NCBI RefSeq assembly: GCF_021725675.1
Contig: NZ_JAKJPO010000001.1
Coordinates: forward strand, 558,001 to 622,000
Reading direction: 5' to 3'
Source of the DNA: Marilutibacter chinensis
Lineage (GTDB): Bacteria > Pseudomonadota > Gammaproteobacteria > Xanthomonadales > Xanthomonadaceae
DNA length: 64,000 nt
Shown here: in pieces, positions 18,567 to 27,292 of the stretch
Position numbering within the stretch: position 1 is the stretch's first letter
How the letters are laid out: every line of letters starts with the position of its first letter
Position numbers and translations under genes: made by a program
The notes under the pieces: generated by a model
The model's input: only the letters and a program-made list of their open reading frames with translations
Told to the model about the DNA's origin: nothing
The model's database searches: none

Positions 18567-19865
18567 TCAGTCGTGCGCCGGGTCGGGAACCGACAGCAGC
18601 GCCAGCAGGGTCAGCGCGGCCGCCACGACCAGATAGCCGCCGACGGAGGCGAGGCCGTAGCGTCCGGCCAGCCAGGTTGCCACGTACGGCGCCAGCGAGG
18701 CGCCGAAGATGCCCGACAGGTTGAACGCCAGCGACGCGCCGCTGTAGCGCACCTCGGCCGGGAACAGCTCGGCCAATATCGTCCCCAGCGGTCCATAGGT
18801 CAGGCCCATGATGCCCAGCCCCAGTGCCAGGAACAGCAGCACCCCCGCGCCACTGCCGGCGACGAACAATGGCGCGAACAGCAGGCCGAAGGCGATGATC
18901 GCCAAGGTCGCCAGCACCATCATCCGCCTGCGCCCGACCCGGTCGGCGTAGCGCGCGGCCAGCGGAATGGTGAGTCCGAAGCAGACCACGCCCGCCATCT
19001 GCATCCACAGGAACTGTTCGCGCGTGTAGCCCAGCTGCGAGGTTCCCCAGCTCAACGCGAACACCGTCATCAGGTAGAACAGCACGAAGGTCGCCAGCGC
19101 CGAGACGGTGCCGACCAGCAGCGCGCGCGGATGCCGCAGCAGCACGTCGAGCATCGGCACCCGCACCCGCTCCTGGCGCTCCAGCACGCGCCGGAACGCC
19201 GGGGTCTCGTTGATGCTCAGGCGCACCCACAGTCCCAGGAACACCAGCACCGCACTGCCGAGGAATGGCAGCCGCCAGCCCCAGCCGAAGAACGCAGCAT
19301 CGTCCATCGCCTCGGTCAGCAGCAGGAAGGTGCCGGTCGCCAGGAAGAATCCCAGCGGCGCGCCCAGTTGCGGAAACATCCCGTACCAGGCGCGCTTGCC
19401 CGGCGGCGCATTCTCGGTCGCCAGCAGCACCGCGCCGCCCCATTCTCCACCCAGTCCCAGACCCTGGCCGAAACGGCACAGCGCCAGCAGCGCCGGCGCA
19501 GCCACGCCCCACTGCGCATGCGTCGGCAGCAGACCGATCGCGACCGTCGACAGGCCCATCGTCAGCAGTGCCGCGACGAGGGTCGCCTTGCGCCCGATGC
19601 GGTCGCCGAAGTGGCCGAACACCGCCGAGCCGATCGGCCGGGCCAGGAACGCGAGCGCGAACGTCGCCAACGACTGCAGGGTCGACGACGCCGGATCTCC
19701 GGCCGGGAAGAACAGCGCCGGAAACACCAGCACCGCCGCGGTCGCGTAGATGTAGAAATCGAAGAACTCGATCGTGGTGCCGATCAGACTGGCGAACAGC
19801 ACACGCCATTTCGAATTGGCCGCCGAAAGATCGGCCGCGTTGCCGGCCATCACCACATCGCTCAT
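18567..19865 (-). CDS. MFS transporter, metabolite:H+ symporter (MHS) family
   Basis: A 432-residue protein with 12 predicted membrane segments. The N-terminal TTIEFFDFYIYATAAVLVFP and the loop FGHFGDRIGRKATL are characteristic of the MHS branch (ShiA, ProP, KgtP relatives), which import organic acids or osmolytes with protons. The loop GLTIPLAARYADRVGRRRMM is the second-half equivalent. I chose the ATG at 19865 because GGAG lies 7-8 bases upstream; an in-frame ATG at 19877 has no such site. Substrate unknown. It is not tightly linked to a catabolic gene. Confidence 0.92.
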   Translation of the reverse strand: MSDVVMAGNAADLSAANSKWRVLFASLIGTTIEFFDFYIYATAAVLVFPALFFPAGDPASSTLQSLATFALAFLARPIGSAVFGHFGDRIGRKATLVAALLTMGLSTVAIGLLPTHAQWGVAAPALLALCRFGQGLGLGGEWGGAVLLATENAPPGKRAWYGMFPQLGAPLGFFLATGTFLLLTEAMDDAAFFGWGWRLPFLGSAVLVFLGLWVRLSINETPAFRRVLERQERVRVPMLDVLLRHPRALLVGTVSALATFVLFYLMTVFALSWGTSQLGYTREQFLWMQMAGVVCFGLTIPLAARYADRVGRRRMMVLATLAIIAFGLLFAPLFVAGSGAGVLLFLALGLGIMGLTYGPLGTILAELFPAEVRYSGASLAFNLSGIFGASLAPYVATWLAGRYGLASVGGYLVVAAALTLLALLSVPDPAHD

Positions 19866-20015
19866 CAGGGTCTCCACGGGATTGCCGGCGGATCGCCGGT
19901 GTCACGGCGTACGGTCCCGGCCGCACGCGCATGCGCCGCTTCGATTGTAGGGGTCATCGCCGGCTGCCTGGGAATCCACAAGACAATGGAACCGTCCGGG
20001 GACACCGCATCGTCC

Positions 20016-20633
20016 TCATCGCTTGTGGGTGATCAGCCGCCGCAGATTGGCGCGCGCGCGGGCTTCCAGGCGCTGGTGGAAGAATTCGCTGAGGTAGATC
20101 CGTTCGCGCTGCAGAAGTGCCTTGACGAAGCGGCGGCGGTTGAGCCGGAATAGCCAGGCGGGTACGTGTCCACGGTACTCGCTGGCGATACCGCGATCGT
20201 AGGCATCGAACACCCCCGGATCGGCTCCGAGGATCGCCATGTCGCAGTCGAGAAAATGACGCACGTCGTCGGGCGCCGGATCCGCGTCGAAGTCCGAGGG
20301 TACGAATCCGCCGTGGCGCGCGGTCAGCCTGATCAGTTCCGCGACCCGTCCCGCGTCGATCCCGGCATCGGCCTGCCAGCGGCCGATCTCCTCGACCGCG
20401 AACACCGCAGACCGCGCTTCGTTGTCCCCTCGACCGGGCTCGTAGACCGCGTCGTGGTAGAGCACCGCCAACTCGACCTCGCGCGGCTGCCGCCAGCCGG
20501 GTCCGGCGGCGACATCGCGATAATGCCTCAGCACCTCCTGCACGTGGTCGAAGTTGTGGTACGCCCGCGCCGGCTCGGCATAGGCGGCCCGGAGGCGCTC
20601 CAGCTGGGCGGGGGGCAGATCGGGCATGGACAT
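20016..20633 (-). CDS. Predicted metal-dependent HD-superfamily hydrolase
   Basis: A 205-residue protein with the COG4339-type signature: YHNFDHVQEVLRHY (about 24-37), LAVLYHDAVYEPG (about 60-72, the HD pair), then DNEARSA and LIRLTARHGG and DCDMAILG further along, all of which supply metal ligands. It probably is a cytosolic phosphohydrolase; the nucleotide or other substrate is unknown. GGAG lies 6 bases before the ATG at 20633; the longer frame to 20762 has no ribosome site and low-quality residues. It is divergent from the TonB_C gene. Confidence 0.85.
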   Translation of the reverse strand: MSMPDLPPAQLERLRAAYAEPARAYHNFDHVQEVLRHYRDVAAGPGWRQPREVELAVLYHDAVYEPGRGDNEARSAVFAVEEIGRWQADAGIDAGRVAELIRLTARHGGFVPSDFDADPAPDDVRHFLDCDMAILGADPGVFDAYDRGIASEYRGHVPAWLFRLNRRRFVKALLQRERIYLSEFFHQRLEARARANLRRLITHKR

Positions 20634-20916
20634 GCGGAACTCCGGCGCACGGGATCGACAGGCCGGGACAGGATAGCTGCGGGCGGCGCTCCGGCCGCTG
20701 GGACGACCCGTCCGCACGCCTCCGACAGCCGACAGGCGCTTGCACGTCTGGCCTCGCGTCATTGCCGGTCAGGAATCAACCGTTCGTCCGTTGAAAAGCA
20801 CCTTTCATCAAGAAACAGTGCTCCTGAAATAACCCTGTAACCTACGGCGCACCGGAACGCGGTGTCATTCGTTCGTAACGGACATATGTTAGGCCGCGCG
20901 GCCTGGGAGGATTACG

Positions 20917-21657
20917 ATGAAACACGCCATTCTGGTCGCATCGATGCTGGCCGCTCCACTGCTGGCACCGCTCCTTCTGGCCGGCACCGCGGCCGCGCAG
21001 GCCCCGCTCGCCGCGCCCGACAGCCAGCCCGCCGCGTACACGTTCGCGGTCGACCTCGACGCGCGCGGCCAGGTCACCGGCATCGCGCCCGATGGAGCGA
21101 TGCCGGAGGCGGCCCGCAAGGAGCTGGAAAGCCGTATCGGCGAATGGGCGTTCACCCCCGCCGAAGCGAACGGACAGCCCGCCACAACCCGCACCTACCT
21201 GCGCGTCACCACCAGCGGTTCCCGCGGCCCCGACGGAATGATGAAAGTGCTGTCGGCAACCACCGGCCCGGGCGTCGCCAGCCTCGCCAATCCGGCCTAC
21301 CCGACCACCGAGCTGCGCCGTGGCGAAGGCGGCATCGTGGTCCTGCAGCTTGCCGTCGATGCCAATGGTCGGGTCACCGGTGTCGATTTCTATGGCGACC
21401 GCCAGCGCGCGTCGCGCTCGCTCGCCAATGCGGCCAAGGTCGCCGCGCAGGACTGGCGCTTCAAGCCCGAGACCGTGAACGGTACGCCAATCGCCAGCAC
21501 GGTGGTGCTGCCGGTGTGCTTCATGGCGACCCACCCGACCATGTCGACCTGCTCCTGGCAGGGACCGGACGCGAAGAACTTCAATCGCATGGACATCGTC
21601 GCGGTGAATCCGGCCGCGCGGGTCGAGACCGGTGTCGGCCAGTTCGCCAGCAACTAG
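20917..21657 (+). CDS. Periplasmic protein with TonB C-terminal-like domain
   Basis: A 246-residue protein with a cleavable signal peptide (MKHAILVASMLAAPLLAPLL, ending TAAAQA). The region about 130-195 (GEGGIVVLQLAVDANGRVTGVDFY through WRFKPETVNGTPIASTVVLPVCF) fits the TonB C-terminal domain of energy-transducer-like proteins, and about 42-105 looks like a degenerate copy of the same domain (ARGQVTGIAPDG and WAFTPAEANGQ). It has no inner-membrane anchor or proline-rich linker, so it is not a classical TonB. Such free domains may bind outer-membrane receptors or peptidoglycan. GGAGGATTACG precedes the ATG. Confidence 0.8.
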   Translation: MKHAILVASMLAAPLLAPLLLAGTAAAQAPLAAPDSQPAAYTFAVDLDARGQVTGIAPDGAMPEAARKELESRIGEWAFTPAEANGQPATTRTYLRVTTSGSRGPDGMMKVLSATTGPGVASLANPAYPTTELRRGEGGIVVLQLAVDANGRVTGVDFYGDRQRASRSLANAAKVAAQDWRFKPETVNGTPIASTVVLPVCFMATHPTMSTCSWQGPDAKNFNRMDIVAVNPAARVETGVGQFASN

Positions 21658-21660
21658 TCG

Positions 21661-21785
21661 CGCACATCCGCCGATGACCTCCCGAAGTCTGCAGCGCGGA
21701 CTTCGGGTTCCAATGCGCGGTTCCGATCCCCCGCTCGCGCCTTCGGCGCAAGCCGCCCCCTTCTCCCTTACCAGGGGCTCGAAAT
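21661..21785. repeat. Dispersed intergenic repeat, copy C
   Basis: Follows the TonB_C gene. It holds a hairpin CCCGAAGTCTGCAGC...GACTTCGGG, then GCGCCTTCGGCGC, then CCCCCTTCTCCCTTACCAGGGGCTCG. This is the module order of copies A and B. It ends where palindromic element copy 3 begins. Confidence 0.66.
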
Positions 21786-21802
21786 GCCGGCAGTCTGTCC
21801 AG

Positions 21803-21910
21803 AAGCCGGAGGCCGTGGGGTTTGCGGGATACGCTGCAAGTACGCCGATGTAAGCTCATCGTCGGCATCCATGCCTCCGAATATCCCGCAAACCCCACGG
21901 CCTCCGGCTT
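21803..21910. repeat. Intergenic palindromic element, copy 3 (long form)
   Basis: Arms of 28 bases at 21803-21830 and 21883-21910 are exactly complementary. The 52-base interior (ACGCTGCAAGTACGCCGATG and onward to GGCATCCATGCC) is the opposite orientation of copies 1 and 2, which carry CATGGATG. It lies between the convergent TonB_C and sstT genes and could terminate both. Confidence 0.92.
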
Positions 21911-21931
21911 CCCGCGCGATGGAGCCTCTAT

Positions 21932-23185
21932 TTACCCTCCGCTACGCTCAGCCGCCCGGCAAGCCGCCGCCGTGAACAACACGTCGGTCGAGGAGTTCAA
22001 CGCCGTCTCGCACGAATCCTGCACCACACCGATGATGAAGCCGATCGCGACCACCTGCATCGCGACGTCGCTGGAGATGCCGAACATTCCGCAGGCCAGC
22101 GGGACCAGCAGCAGCGAGCCGCCGGCCACACCCGAGGCCCCGCATGCCGCGACGGCGGCGACCACGCTCAGCAGCAGGGCCGTCGCCAGATCGACCTCGA
22201 TGCCCAGCGTATGCACCGCAGCCAGCGTCAGCACGGTGATCGTGATCGCCGCACCGGCCATGTTGATCGTCGCGCCCAGCGGGATCGACACCGAATAGGT
22301 GTCCTCCGGCAATTCCAGGCGCCGGCACAGATCCAGATTGACCGGAATGTTGGCCGCCGAACTGCGGGTGAAGAAGGCGGTGATGCCGCTCTCGCGCAGG
22401 CAGGTCAGCACCAGCGGATAGGGATTGCGACGGGTCAGCGCCGCCACGATCAGCGGGTTCGCGACCAGCGCGACGAACAGCATGCTGCCGACCAGCACCG
22501 CCAGCAGGTGCGCGTAACCGAGCAACGCGCCGAACCCCGACTCGGCGAGGGTCGCGGCGACCAGGCCGAAAATGCCCAGCGGAGCGATGCGGATCACCAG
22601 CCTGACGATGAAGGTCACCGCGCCGGCCAGGTCGGACACCACCGCGCGGGTGCCGTCGCCGGCGTGCCTCAGGGCGATGCCCAGGCCGACCGCCCAGGCC
22701 AGGATGCCGATGAAGTTGCCGTCGCGCAGCGCGCTGACCGGGTTGTCGACGATCTTCAGCAGCAGCGTGCGCAGGACCTCGACGATGCCCTCCGGCGGCG
22801 CCATTTCGACGCCGGATTCCACCAGCCGCAGCGACGAAGGGAAGACGAAGCTGGCCGCCACCGCGACCAGCGCGGCCATCAGGGTGCCGGCCAGGTACAG
22901 GCCGAGGATCGGCCGGATGTGGGTCGACTTGCCCTTCTGGTGGTTGGCGATCGCCGCGGTGACCAGCACCAGCACCAGCACCGGCGCGACCGCCTTCAGC
23001 GCCGAGACGAACACCGTGCCGAGCAGCCCGGCCGATGTCGCCGCCGACGGCCACAGCCACGCAAGGACGATGCCGGCCGCGAGTCCGACCAGTATCTGCA
23101 CGACCAGGCTGGTGCCGAACAGGAAACGCAGCACCCGGCTGTCGGGGGCCACGCGCCGGGGTGAAAGCTTGTCGGATGCGGTCAT
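21932..23185 (-). CDS. sstT: Serine/threonine:Na+ symporter SstT
   Basis: A 417-residue dicarboxylate/amino acid:cation symporter (DAACS) family membrane protein. SstT-specific features are the [20 protein letters not shown]-terminus, [13 protein letters not shown] (reentrant loop 1, about 300-312), [13 protein letters not shown] and [13 protein letters not shown] near 360. E. coli SstT imports serine and threonine with Na+. The ATG at 23185 matches family N-termini; no strong ribosome site is visible. Confidence 0.93.
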   Translation of the reverse strand: MTASDKLSPRRVAPDSRVLRFLFGTSLVVQILVGLAAGIVLAWLWPSAATSAGLLGTVFVSALKAVAPVLVLVLVTAAIANHQKGKSTHIRPILGLYLAGTLMAALVAVAASFVFPSSLRLVESGVEMAPPEGIVEVLRTLLLKIVDNPVSALRDGNFIGILAWAVGLGIALRHAGDGTRAVVSDLAGAVTFIVRLVIRIAPLGIFGLVAATLAESGFGALLGYAHLLAVLVGSMLFVALVANPLIVAALTRRNPYPLVLTCLRESGITAFFTRSSAANIPVNLDLCRRLELPEDTYSVSIPLGATINMAGAAITITVLTLAAVHTLGIEVDLATALLLSVVAAVAACGASGVAGGSLLLVPLACGMFGISSDVAMQVVAIGFIIGVVQDSCETALNSSTDVLFTAAACRAAERSGG

Positions 23186-23585
23186 GCCTGCGCCTGCGGA
23201 CGGATTGCGCCGCATCCTCGCCTGAACACGCGAGCCCGGCAAGCCCATGTCCGCATCGCCGGCGGCAGTCCGCGGCTCGAGGCGCTAGGATCTGGGCTGG
23301 CATGCGTTCGAACCGGAGAAGCCGGGGCCACGCCACGCGGCGGAACGCATCGGGGAACCTCTGCCCGATACGATCGGGGCGGCACGCGCCCAAGGTGCGC
23401 GCCGGTCGACCGCGAGGCACCACCGCCTGGCCGGGCAAGGAACTGTCGCGCCTGCGGACCGGCGTACGGGCACCCGGCCCAGCGGAAGCGGTTCCTGCCG
23501 TCCGGTTCGACCAGAGATCTCCCGACGTCCCGCGAAGCCGTTTGCCATTCTGCCGATCAGAAAACACCTCACGCCAAGGACTGCC
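23186..23585. other. 400-base intergenic region, nothing recognised
   Basis: Shared upstream region of sstT (leftward) and the membrane protein at 23586 (rightward). Codon use does not support a gene on either strand. A TTCGAACC segment near 23311 resembles a tRNA T loop but no cloverleaf forms around it. Confidence 0.5.
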
Positions 23586-24215
23586 ATGACGACACCACGT
23601 CTCGCGCGACGGTGCTCCGCCCTGCCCGATGCGGTGACGGCGGGGTTCTTCGCACTGGTCTGGATCGCACCGCAGGTACCGGGCGCGGGCGCGATCCGTA
23701 CCGGCATGTTGATGATGCTGGTCGAGTTCGTCCTGCTGCACGCGTCGGCGATGATCGGCTCGATCGCGCTGAATGCGTCCAGCAGCCCGCGCAGGAAGCT
23801 CACCGCGGTCGGCGGCTTTGCCGCGCTGTACCTGCTGTTCATCGCCGCCTGGGCTTGGCAGTTCCGGGCCTGGTGGCCGCTGGTCGCTTTCGGCTGGCTC
23901 GTGGTCGGCAAGGCCTGGCTGGTCATGCAGCCACTGCCGCGCCAGGACAGGCGCCAGATGATGCAGTCCGAATGGGCGATCGGGGTAATGGCCTACCTTG
24001 CCGGGACGTTCGCCACCGTGTTCCTGCCGATACCCCGCCTGGGCATGGATCCGGCGATCGTCGCCGAGGCCGCCCTGCCCGGCAGCGGACTATGGGTGAG
24101 CAGCCCGCACACGGTGATCGCGTTCGGCGTCTTCTACTTTGGCGTGCTTGCGGTCACCAAGGCACGCGGTACCCGGCTGAAGCACGCCCACATACCAGGC
24201 AGTGATCCCGACTAG
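23586..24215 (+). CDS. Uncharacterised membrane protein
   Basis: A 209-residue protein I do not recognise. It has about five hydrophobic segments: 15-32, 42-62, 73-93, 96-113, 128-148 and possibly 174-190, with a short polar C-terminus. No catalytic motif is visible; an SEWAIGVMAYLAGTFATV stretch is the most distinctive part. Codon bias is normal for the window. It is divergent from sstT and convergent with the DUF4136 gene. The start at 23586 has AAGGA upstream. Confidence 0.75.
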   Translation: MTTPRLARRCSALPDAVTAGFFALVWIAPQVPGAGAIRTGMLMMLVEFVLLHASAMIGSIALNASSSPRRKLTAVGGFAALYLLFIAAWAWQFRAWWPLVAFGWLVVGKAWLVMQPLPRQDRRQMMQSEWAIGVMAYLAGTFATVFLPIPRLGMDPAIVAEAALPGSGLWVSSPHTVIAFGVFYFGVLAVTKARGTRLKHAHIPGSDPD

Positions 24216-24247
24216 GAAGGAGATCCGGTCCCTGCCTGCTCCCCGCC

Positions 24248-24841
24248 TCAGGGCGCGGGTGGGCTGGAACCGGCGGCGAATGGGAACTGCATGAAGATCG
24301 CGGCGACCGCCTGGTCGGCGGCGGCGGCGCGCTCCTGCGGCGTACGCTGCACCACCCGCCCAATCGCGTCGCCGGTCCACACCAGCCGGTTGCGCGCAGC
24401 ATCGACCACGTCGATCGTCAGCGTCCCCTCGGTATATCGGCTGACCTCGGTCTGGTCGTACCAGTACGGCACCGCGACGTAATGACGATGGCGGTAGCTG
24501 TAGAAGTACGTCACATCGGTGCGCGGCACCGTGTAGACGTCGGTCTTCTCCTGCACGACGGCCTGGAAATTGACCCGGAGGTCGGGCGAGGTCTCGTCGA
24601 AGACATAACCGCGCGCGTCCATCTCGCGACGAACGGAGGCCTTGATGCGGTCGGTCAGGTAGGTGGAGTAGCCCGACTCCTCCATCGCCAGCGGCTGGTA
24701 GAACGCATAGCTGCGATAGCGCGAGAAGTCGGCCTCCGGGTCGAGTTCGGTCCGCACCCGCGGTCCGCTGGCGCAGGAGGCCAGCAGGGCGATCGCGACA
24801 CAGGCGAGAACGAAACGGACGAATCGATGGGGATGTCGCAT
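24248..24841 (-). CDS. DUF4136 lipoprotein
   Basis: A 197-residue envelope lipoprotein: signal RFVLACVAIALLASC with lipobox LASC (Cys at about 22), then the DUF4136 pattern beginning DPEADFSRYRSYAFYQP and ending TLTIDVVDAARNRLVWTG and AAADQAVAAIFMQFP. DUF4136 proteins are putative outer-membrane lipoproteins without known function. The ATG at 24841 is set by the signal peptide. It is divergent from a second lipoprotein gene (25026), and the pair may share a regulatory region. Confidence 0.88.
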   Translation of the reverse strand: MRHPHRFVRFVLACVAIALLASCASGPRVRTELDPEADFSRYRSYAFYQPLAMEESGYSTYLTDRIKASVRREMDARGYVFDETSPDLRVNFQAVVQEKTDVYTVPRTDVTYFYSYRHRHYVAVPYWYDQTEVSRYTEGTLTIDVVDAARNRLVWTGDAIGRVVQRTPQERAAAADQAVAAIFMQFPFAAGSSPPAP

Positions 24842-25025
24842 GACGGGCCTCGGCGTGTGCGGTCCGGACGACCGATGCAGGAACGCTACACCGCCCGGCG
24901 TCGACATGGAATCACCATTCCTGTCGGACTGCTCCTGCCGGGTCCGGTCCGGACCGCCGCACCCGCCGCCCCGCCCGTGGCAGACTGCCCGCGAAGGCCG
25001 GACCCCGCCGGCCGGGAGTCCGGAC

Positions 25026-25595
25026 ATGATCCCGCATCGACCCGCCTCCGTCGCGCCGACCGCGTACGACCCACGCACGGCGCCGCGCCCTGGACGCCAC
25101 GCGCCGTCCGCGCTGCCGGCATGGATCGCCACCCTGCTGCTGGCGACGGTGGCGGCCCTGTCGGCCGGCTGCGCCAGCCTTCCGCATCACGATCCGCTAA
25201 GCATCGACGTCGCCGGAATCGAGACCCTGCCCGGCGAGGGCATGGAGCTGCGCCTGGCGGTCAAGCTGCGTGTGCAGAACCCCAACGACAGCGCGATCGA
25301 CTACCGCGGCGCGGCCCTGCAGATGAGCCTCAACGGCCGCCGACTGGCGACCGGCGTGAGCGACGTCGCCGGCACGGTCCCGCGTTATGGGGAGACGGTG
25401 CTCACCATACCGGTCACGGTGTCGGCGCTGGACGTGGCCCGCCAGGTCGCGGCGCTGGCGGACGGCGACGGCGGCGCCGACTGGCATTACCGGATCGAAG
25501 GCAAGCTCGAAGGCGGCCTGTTCGGTACCCGCCGCTTCGGCGACAGCGGCACGCTCGACCTTTCGCGGGAACTGGGTCCGTCTGACGGGCGCTGA
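25026..25595 (+). CDS. LEA type 2 / WHy-domain lipoprotein
   Basis: A 189-residue protein with a long basic start, a hydrophobic segment and lipobox (ATVAALSAGC, Cys at about 47), then a domain of the LEA14/water-stress and hypersensitive response (WHy) type: SIDVAGIETLPGEGMELRLAVKLRVQNPNDSAIDYRGAALQMSLNG in successive strands, with the family NPN motif. Bacterial members are periplasmic and linked to desiccation or envelope stress. GGGAG 8-12 bases upstream supports the ATG at 25026. Confidence 0.83.
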   Translation: MIPHRPASVAPTAYDPRTAPRPGRHAPSALPAWIATLLLATVAALSAGCASLPHHDPLSIDVAGIETLPGEGMELRLAVKLRVQNPNDSAIDYRGAALQMSLNGRRLATGVSDVAGTVPRYGETVLTIPVTVSALDVARQVAALADGDGGADWHYRIEGKLEGGLFGTRRFGDSGTLDLSRELGPSDGR

Positions 25596-25684
25596 CGCAC
25601 GACTTCATCCACCGCGACATCCGGCGCCGGGATTGGAGGCCCGGCTCTAGCCACATCGGGTATCAAGAACGCCTGGTGGGCTGA

Positions 25685-26599
25685 ATGGAAACAGGCGGAC
25701 AGGTGCACCACGAATATACCGTCGCGTTCTTCGACATCCTCGGCTTCAAGCGCACGTCCGAGCGGCTCGGGCTGGCCGAGGTCGAGCGCCGGTACCGCGC
25801 GCTGATCGAAGTGGTCGACCGCTTCAACGCCAATTCCGCCAGCCTGTTCGGCCTGCTGAACTTCGAGGAGTCGGCGTACTGGACCGAAGACGGCGACATC
25901 TTCATTCTCAACCGGATCGACGGCGCCTATGCCAGCGATTCGATCGTCGTGTGGACGTCGCGCTGGTGGCCCGAATCCCGCGAACTCGATCCCCGGACCC
26001 GCGCCCGGCTCGCGCGGGACCCGGAAACGGGCTGGCTGCACACGACGGTTCCCTGCGACAACCTGCTCAGCGTCTGCAACGAACTGGTCTGCCGCAGCAT
26101 CGAGGTCGGCCTGCCGTTCCGCGGCGCGCTGGCGATGGGGCCGGCCCTGCTCGACTCCGCGCGCACCCTTTTCCTCGGGCCGCCGCTGATCCAGGCGGCG
26201 ACGCTGGAGCGGGAGCAGGCGCTGATCGGCGCCAGCCTGTGCGCGTCCTTCATGCAGCAATCGATTCCCGAGCGCTTCGCGCTCGGCTTCGACCGCCACC
26301 TCAAGCCGGGGTTGGCGCGTGATTTCGGTGGCCAGGTGCTCGACTGGCCGCGTCACTGGCGCCTGACCCGCGGCAGCGATCTGCGCAGCCGGATCCAGGT
26401 GTTGTCGCGCGATACCGGCTCGGCCGAGGTGCACTACCGAAACACGCTGGACCTGATCGACCTTTCCGAACGCCAGGAGCGGCGACGGCAACCGTCCGCG
26501 CCCGCCGGCTCGCGCGGTCCGTCGCTGCGCGAAAGCCATCCGGCCTATGCCGGCGCCAGGCTGAAGACGCCGTTCCGGGCGATCCGCCGACGCCGCTGA
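25685..26599 (+). CDS. Class III nucleotidyl cyclase-like protein, catalytically altered
   Basis: A 304-residue soluble protein. The fold marks of a class III cyclase are present: VAFFDILGFKRT with the first metal Asp at residue 17, YASDSIVVW with the second metal Asp at 85, FRGALAMGP at 145-153, and GPPLIQAATLE at 165-175. The last segment lines up with the cyclase motif G(D)xVNxAARLE, but the transition-state Asn is Ile169 and the Arg is Thr173. So metal binding may be kept while normal cyclase chemistry is probably lost. About 60 C-terminal residues are basic and low-complexity. I know this FFDILGF group only as uncharacterised proteins. Convergent with a helical orphan gene. Confidence 0.72.
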   Translation: METGGQVHHEYTVAFFDILGFKRTSERLGLAEVERRYRALIEVVDRFNANSASLFGLLNFEESAYWTEDGDIFILNRIDGAYASDSIVVWTSRWWPESRELDPRTRARLARDPETGWLHTTVPCDNLLSVCNELVCRSIEVGLPFRGALAMGPALLDSARTLFLGPPLIQAATLEREQALIGASLCASFMQQSIPERFALGFDRHLKPGLARDFGGQVLDWPRHWRLTRGSDLRSRIQVLSRDTGSAEVHYRNTLDLIDLSERQERRRQPSAPAGSRGPSLRESHPAYAGARLKTPFRAIRRRR

Positions 26600-26657
26600 A
26601 CACGCGCACTTCCCGTCCGGCCGGAGCCGCGGTCCCGCCGGGCACGGTCCGATGCGG

Positions 26658-27101
26658 TCAAGGCATCAGATCGTCCCATCGGGACAGGGCGGTGATTCCA
26701 CGTGCGCGGTTGGCCTTGGCCAGCAGCATGTAGACCTCCATCGCCGTCTCCATCAGGTTTCCTCCGGTCGCTGCCAGCACCTCGTCGGCGTGTTCGGCAA
26801 GGCGGTGCAGGCGGTCGCGGCGCAGGCGCAATCGCTCGATCGACTGCAACTCGGCTTCGATGATCTTGCGCACGTCGGCCGCGTCCAGCGGTTCCGGCAG
26901 CACCTCGGGAAACCAGTCCAGCGCGTCCAGCACCTGCCGGCAGAAACGTTCCGAGGTCGCGCCGAGCCAGCGCCCGTGTCGTGGCCCCTCGCCCTGCGCG
27001 CGGATCAGGCGTCCCATCTCCACTTCCATCGCGTCCATGCTCTTGTCCAGGGAACCGAGGCGGGCTTCGGCGAGAACACGGGGCTCGGAATTCTTGGACA
27101 T
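26658..27101 (-). CDS. Uncharacterised alpha-helical protein
   Basis: A 147-residue protein I do not recognise. It is strongly charged and predicted almost wholly helical, with heptad-like stretches at about 10-35 and 80-105 (IIEAELQSIERLRLRRDRLHRL) that may form a coiled coil. There is no signal peptide or membrane segment, so it should be cytosolic. The start at 27101 has no strong ribosome site. Codon use matches the surroundings. Confidence 0.7.
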   Translation of the reverse strand: MSKNSEPRVLAEARLGSLDKSMDAMEVEMGRLIRAQGEGPRHGRWLGATSERFCRQVLDALDWFPEVLPEPLDAADVRKIIEAELQSIERLRLRRDRLHRLAEHADEVLAATGGNLMETAMEVYMLLAKANRARGITALSRWDDLMP

Positions 27102-27292
27102 CGGACTTGTTCACTCCGGACGGGGGCTGGCCGGCGACGCACGACGGTGTCGGTCCGCGCAGGCGCGACTTTCCGGTAGAACGCGAATCACCCGCGAATC
27201 CGGGCGCGGCGGACGGACACCGGAAGATCTGCACATGCCGTCGCCACGGCCCGTGCCAGACTGCAGCCCCCTGAACAGCCGGAGCCGCTTCG

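Noticed and set aside
20917..21657. Calling the TonB_C protein the TonB energy transducer
   Set aside because: It has a cleavable signal peptide, no membrane anchor and no proline-rich linker, and exbB/exbD are absent.
23300..23330. TTCGAACC near 23311, like a tRNA T loop
   Set aside because: The flanking bases do not form a 5-base-pair T stem and no acceptor, D or anticodon arms are present on either strand.
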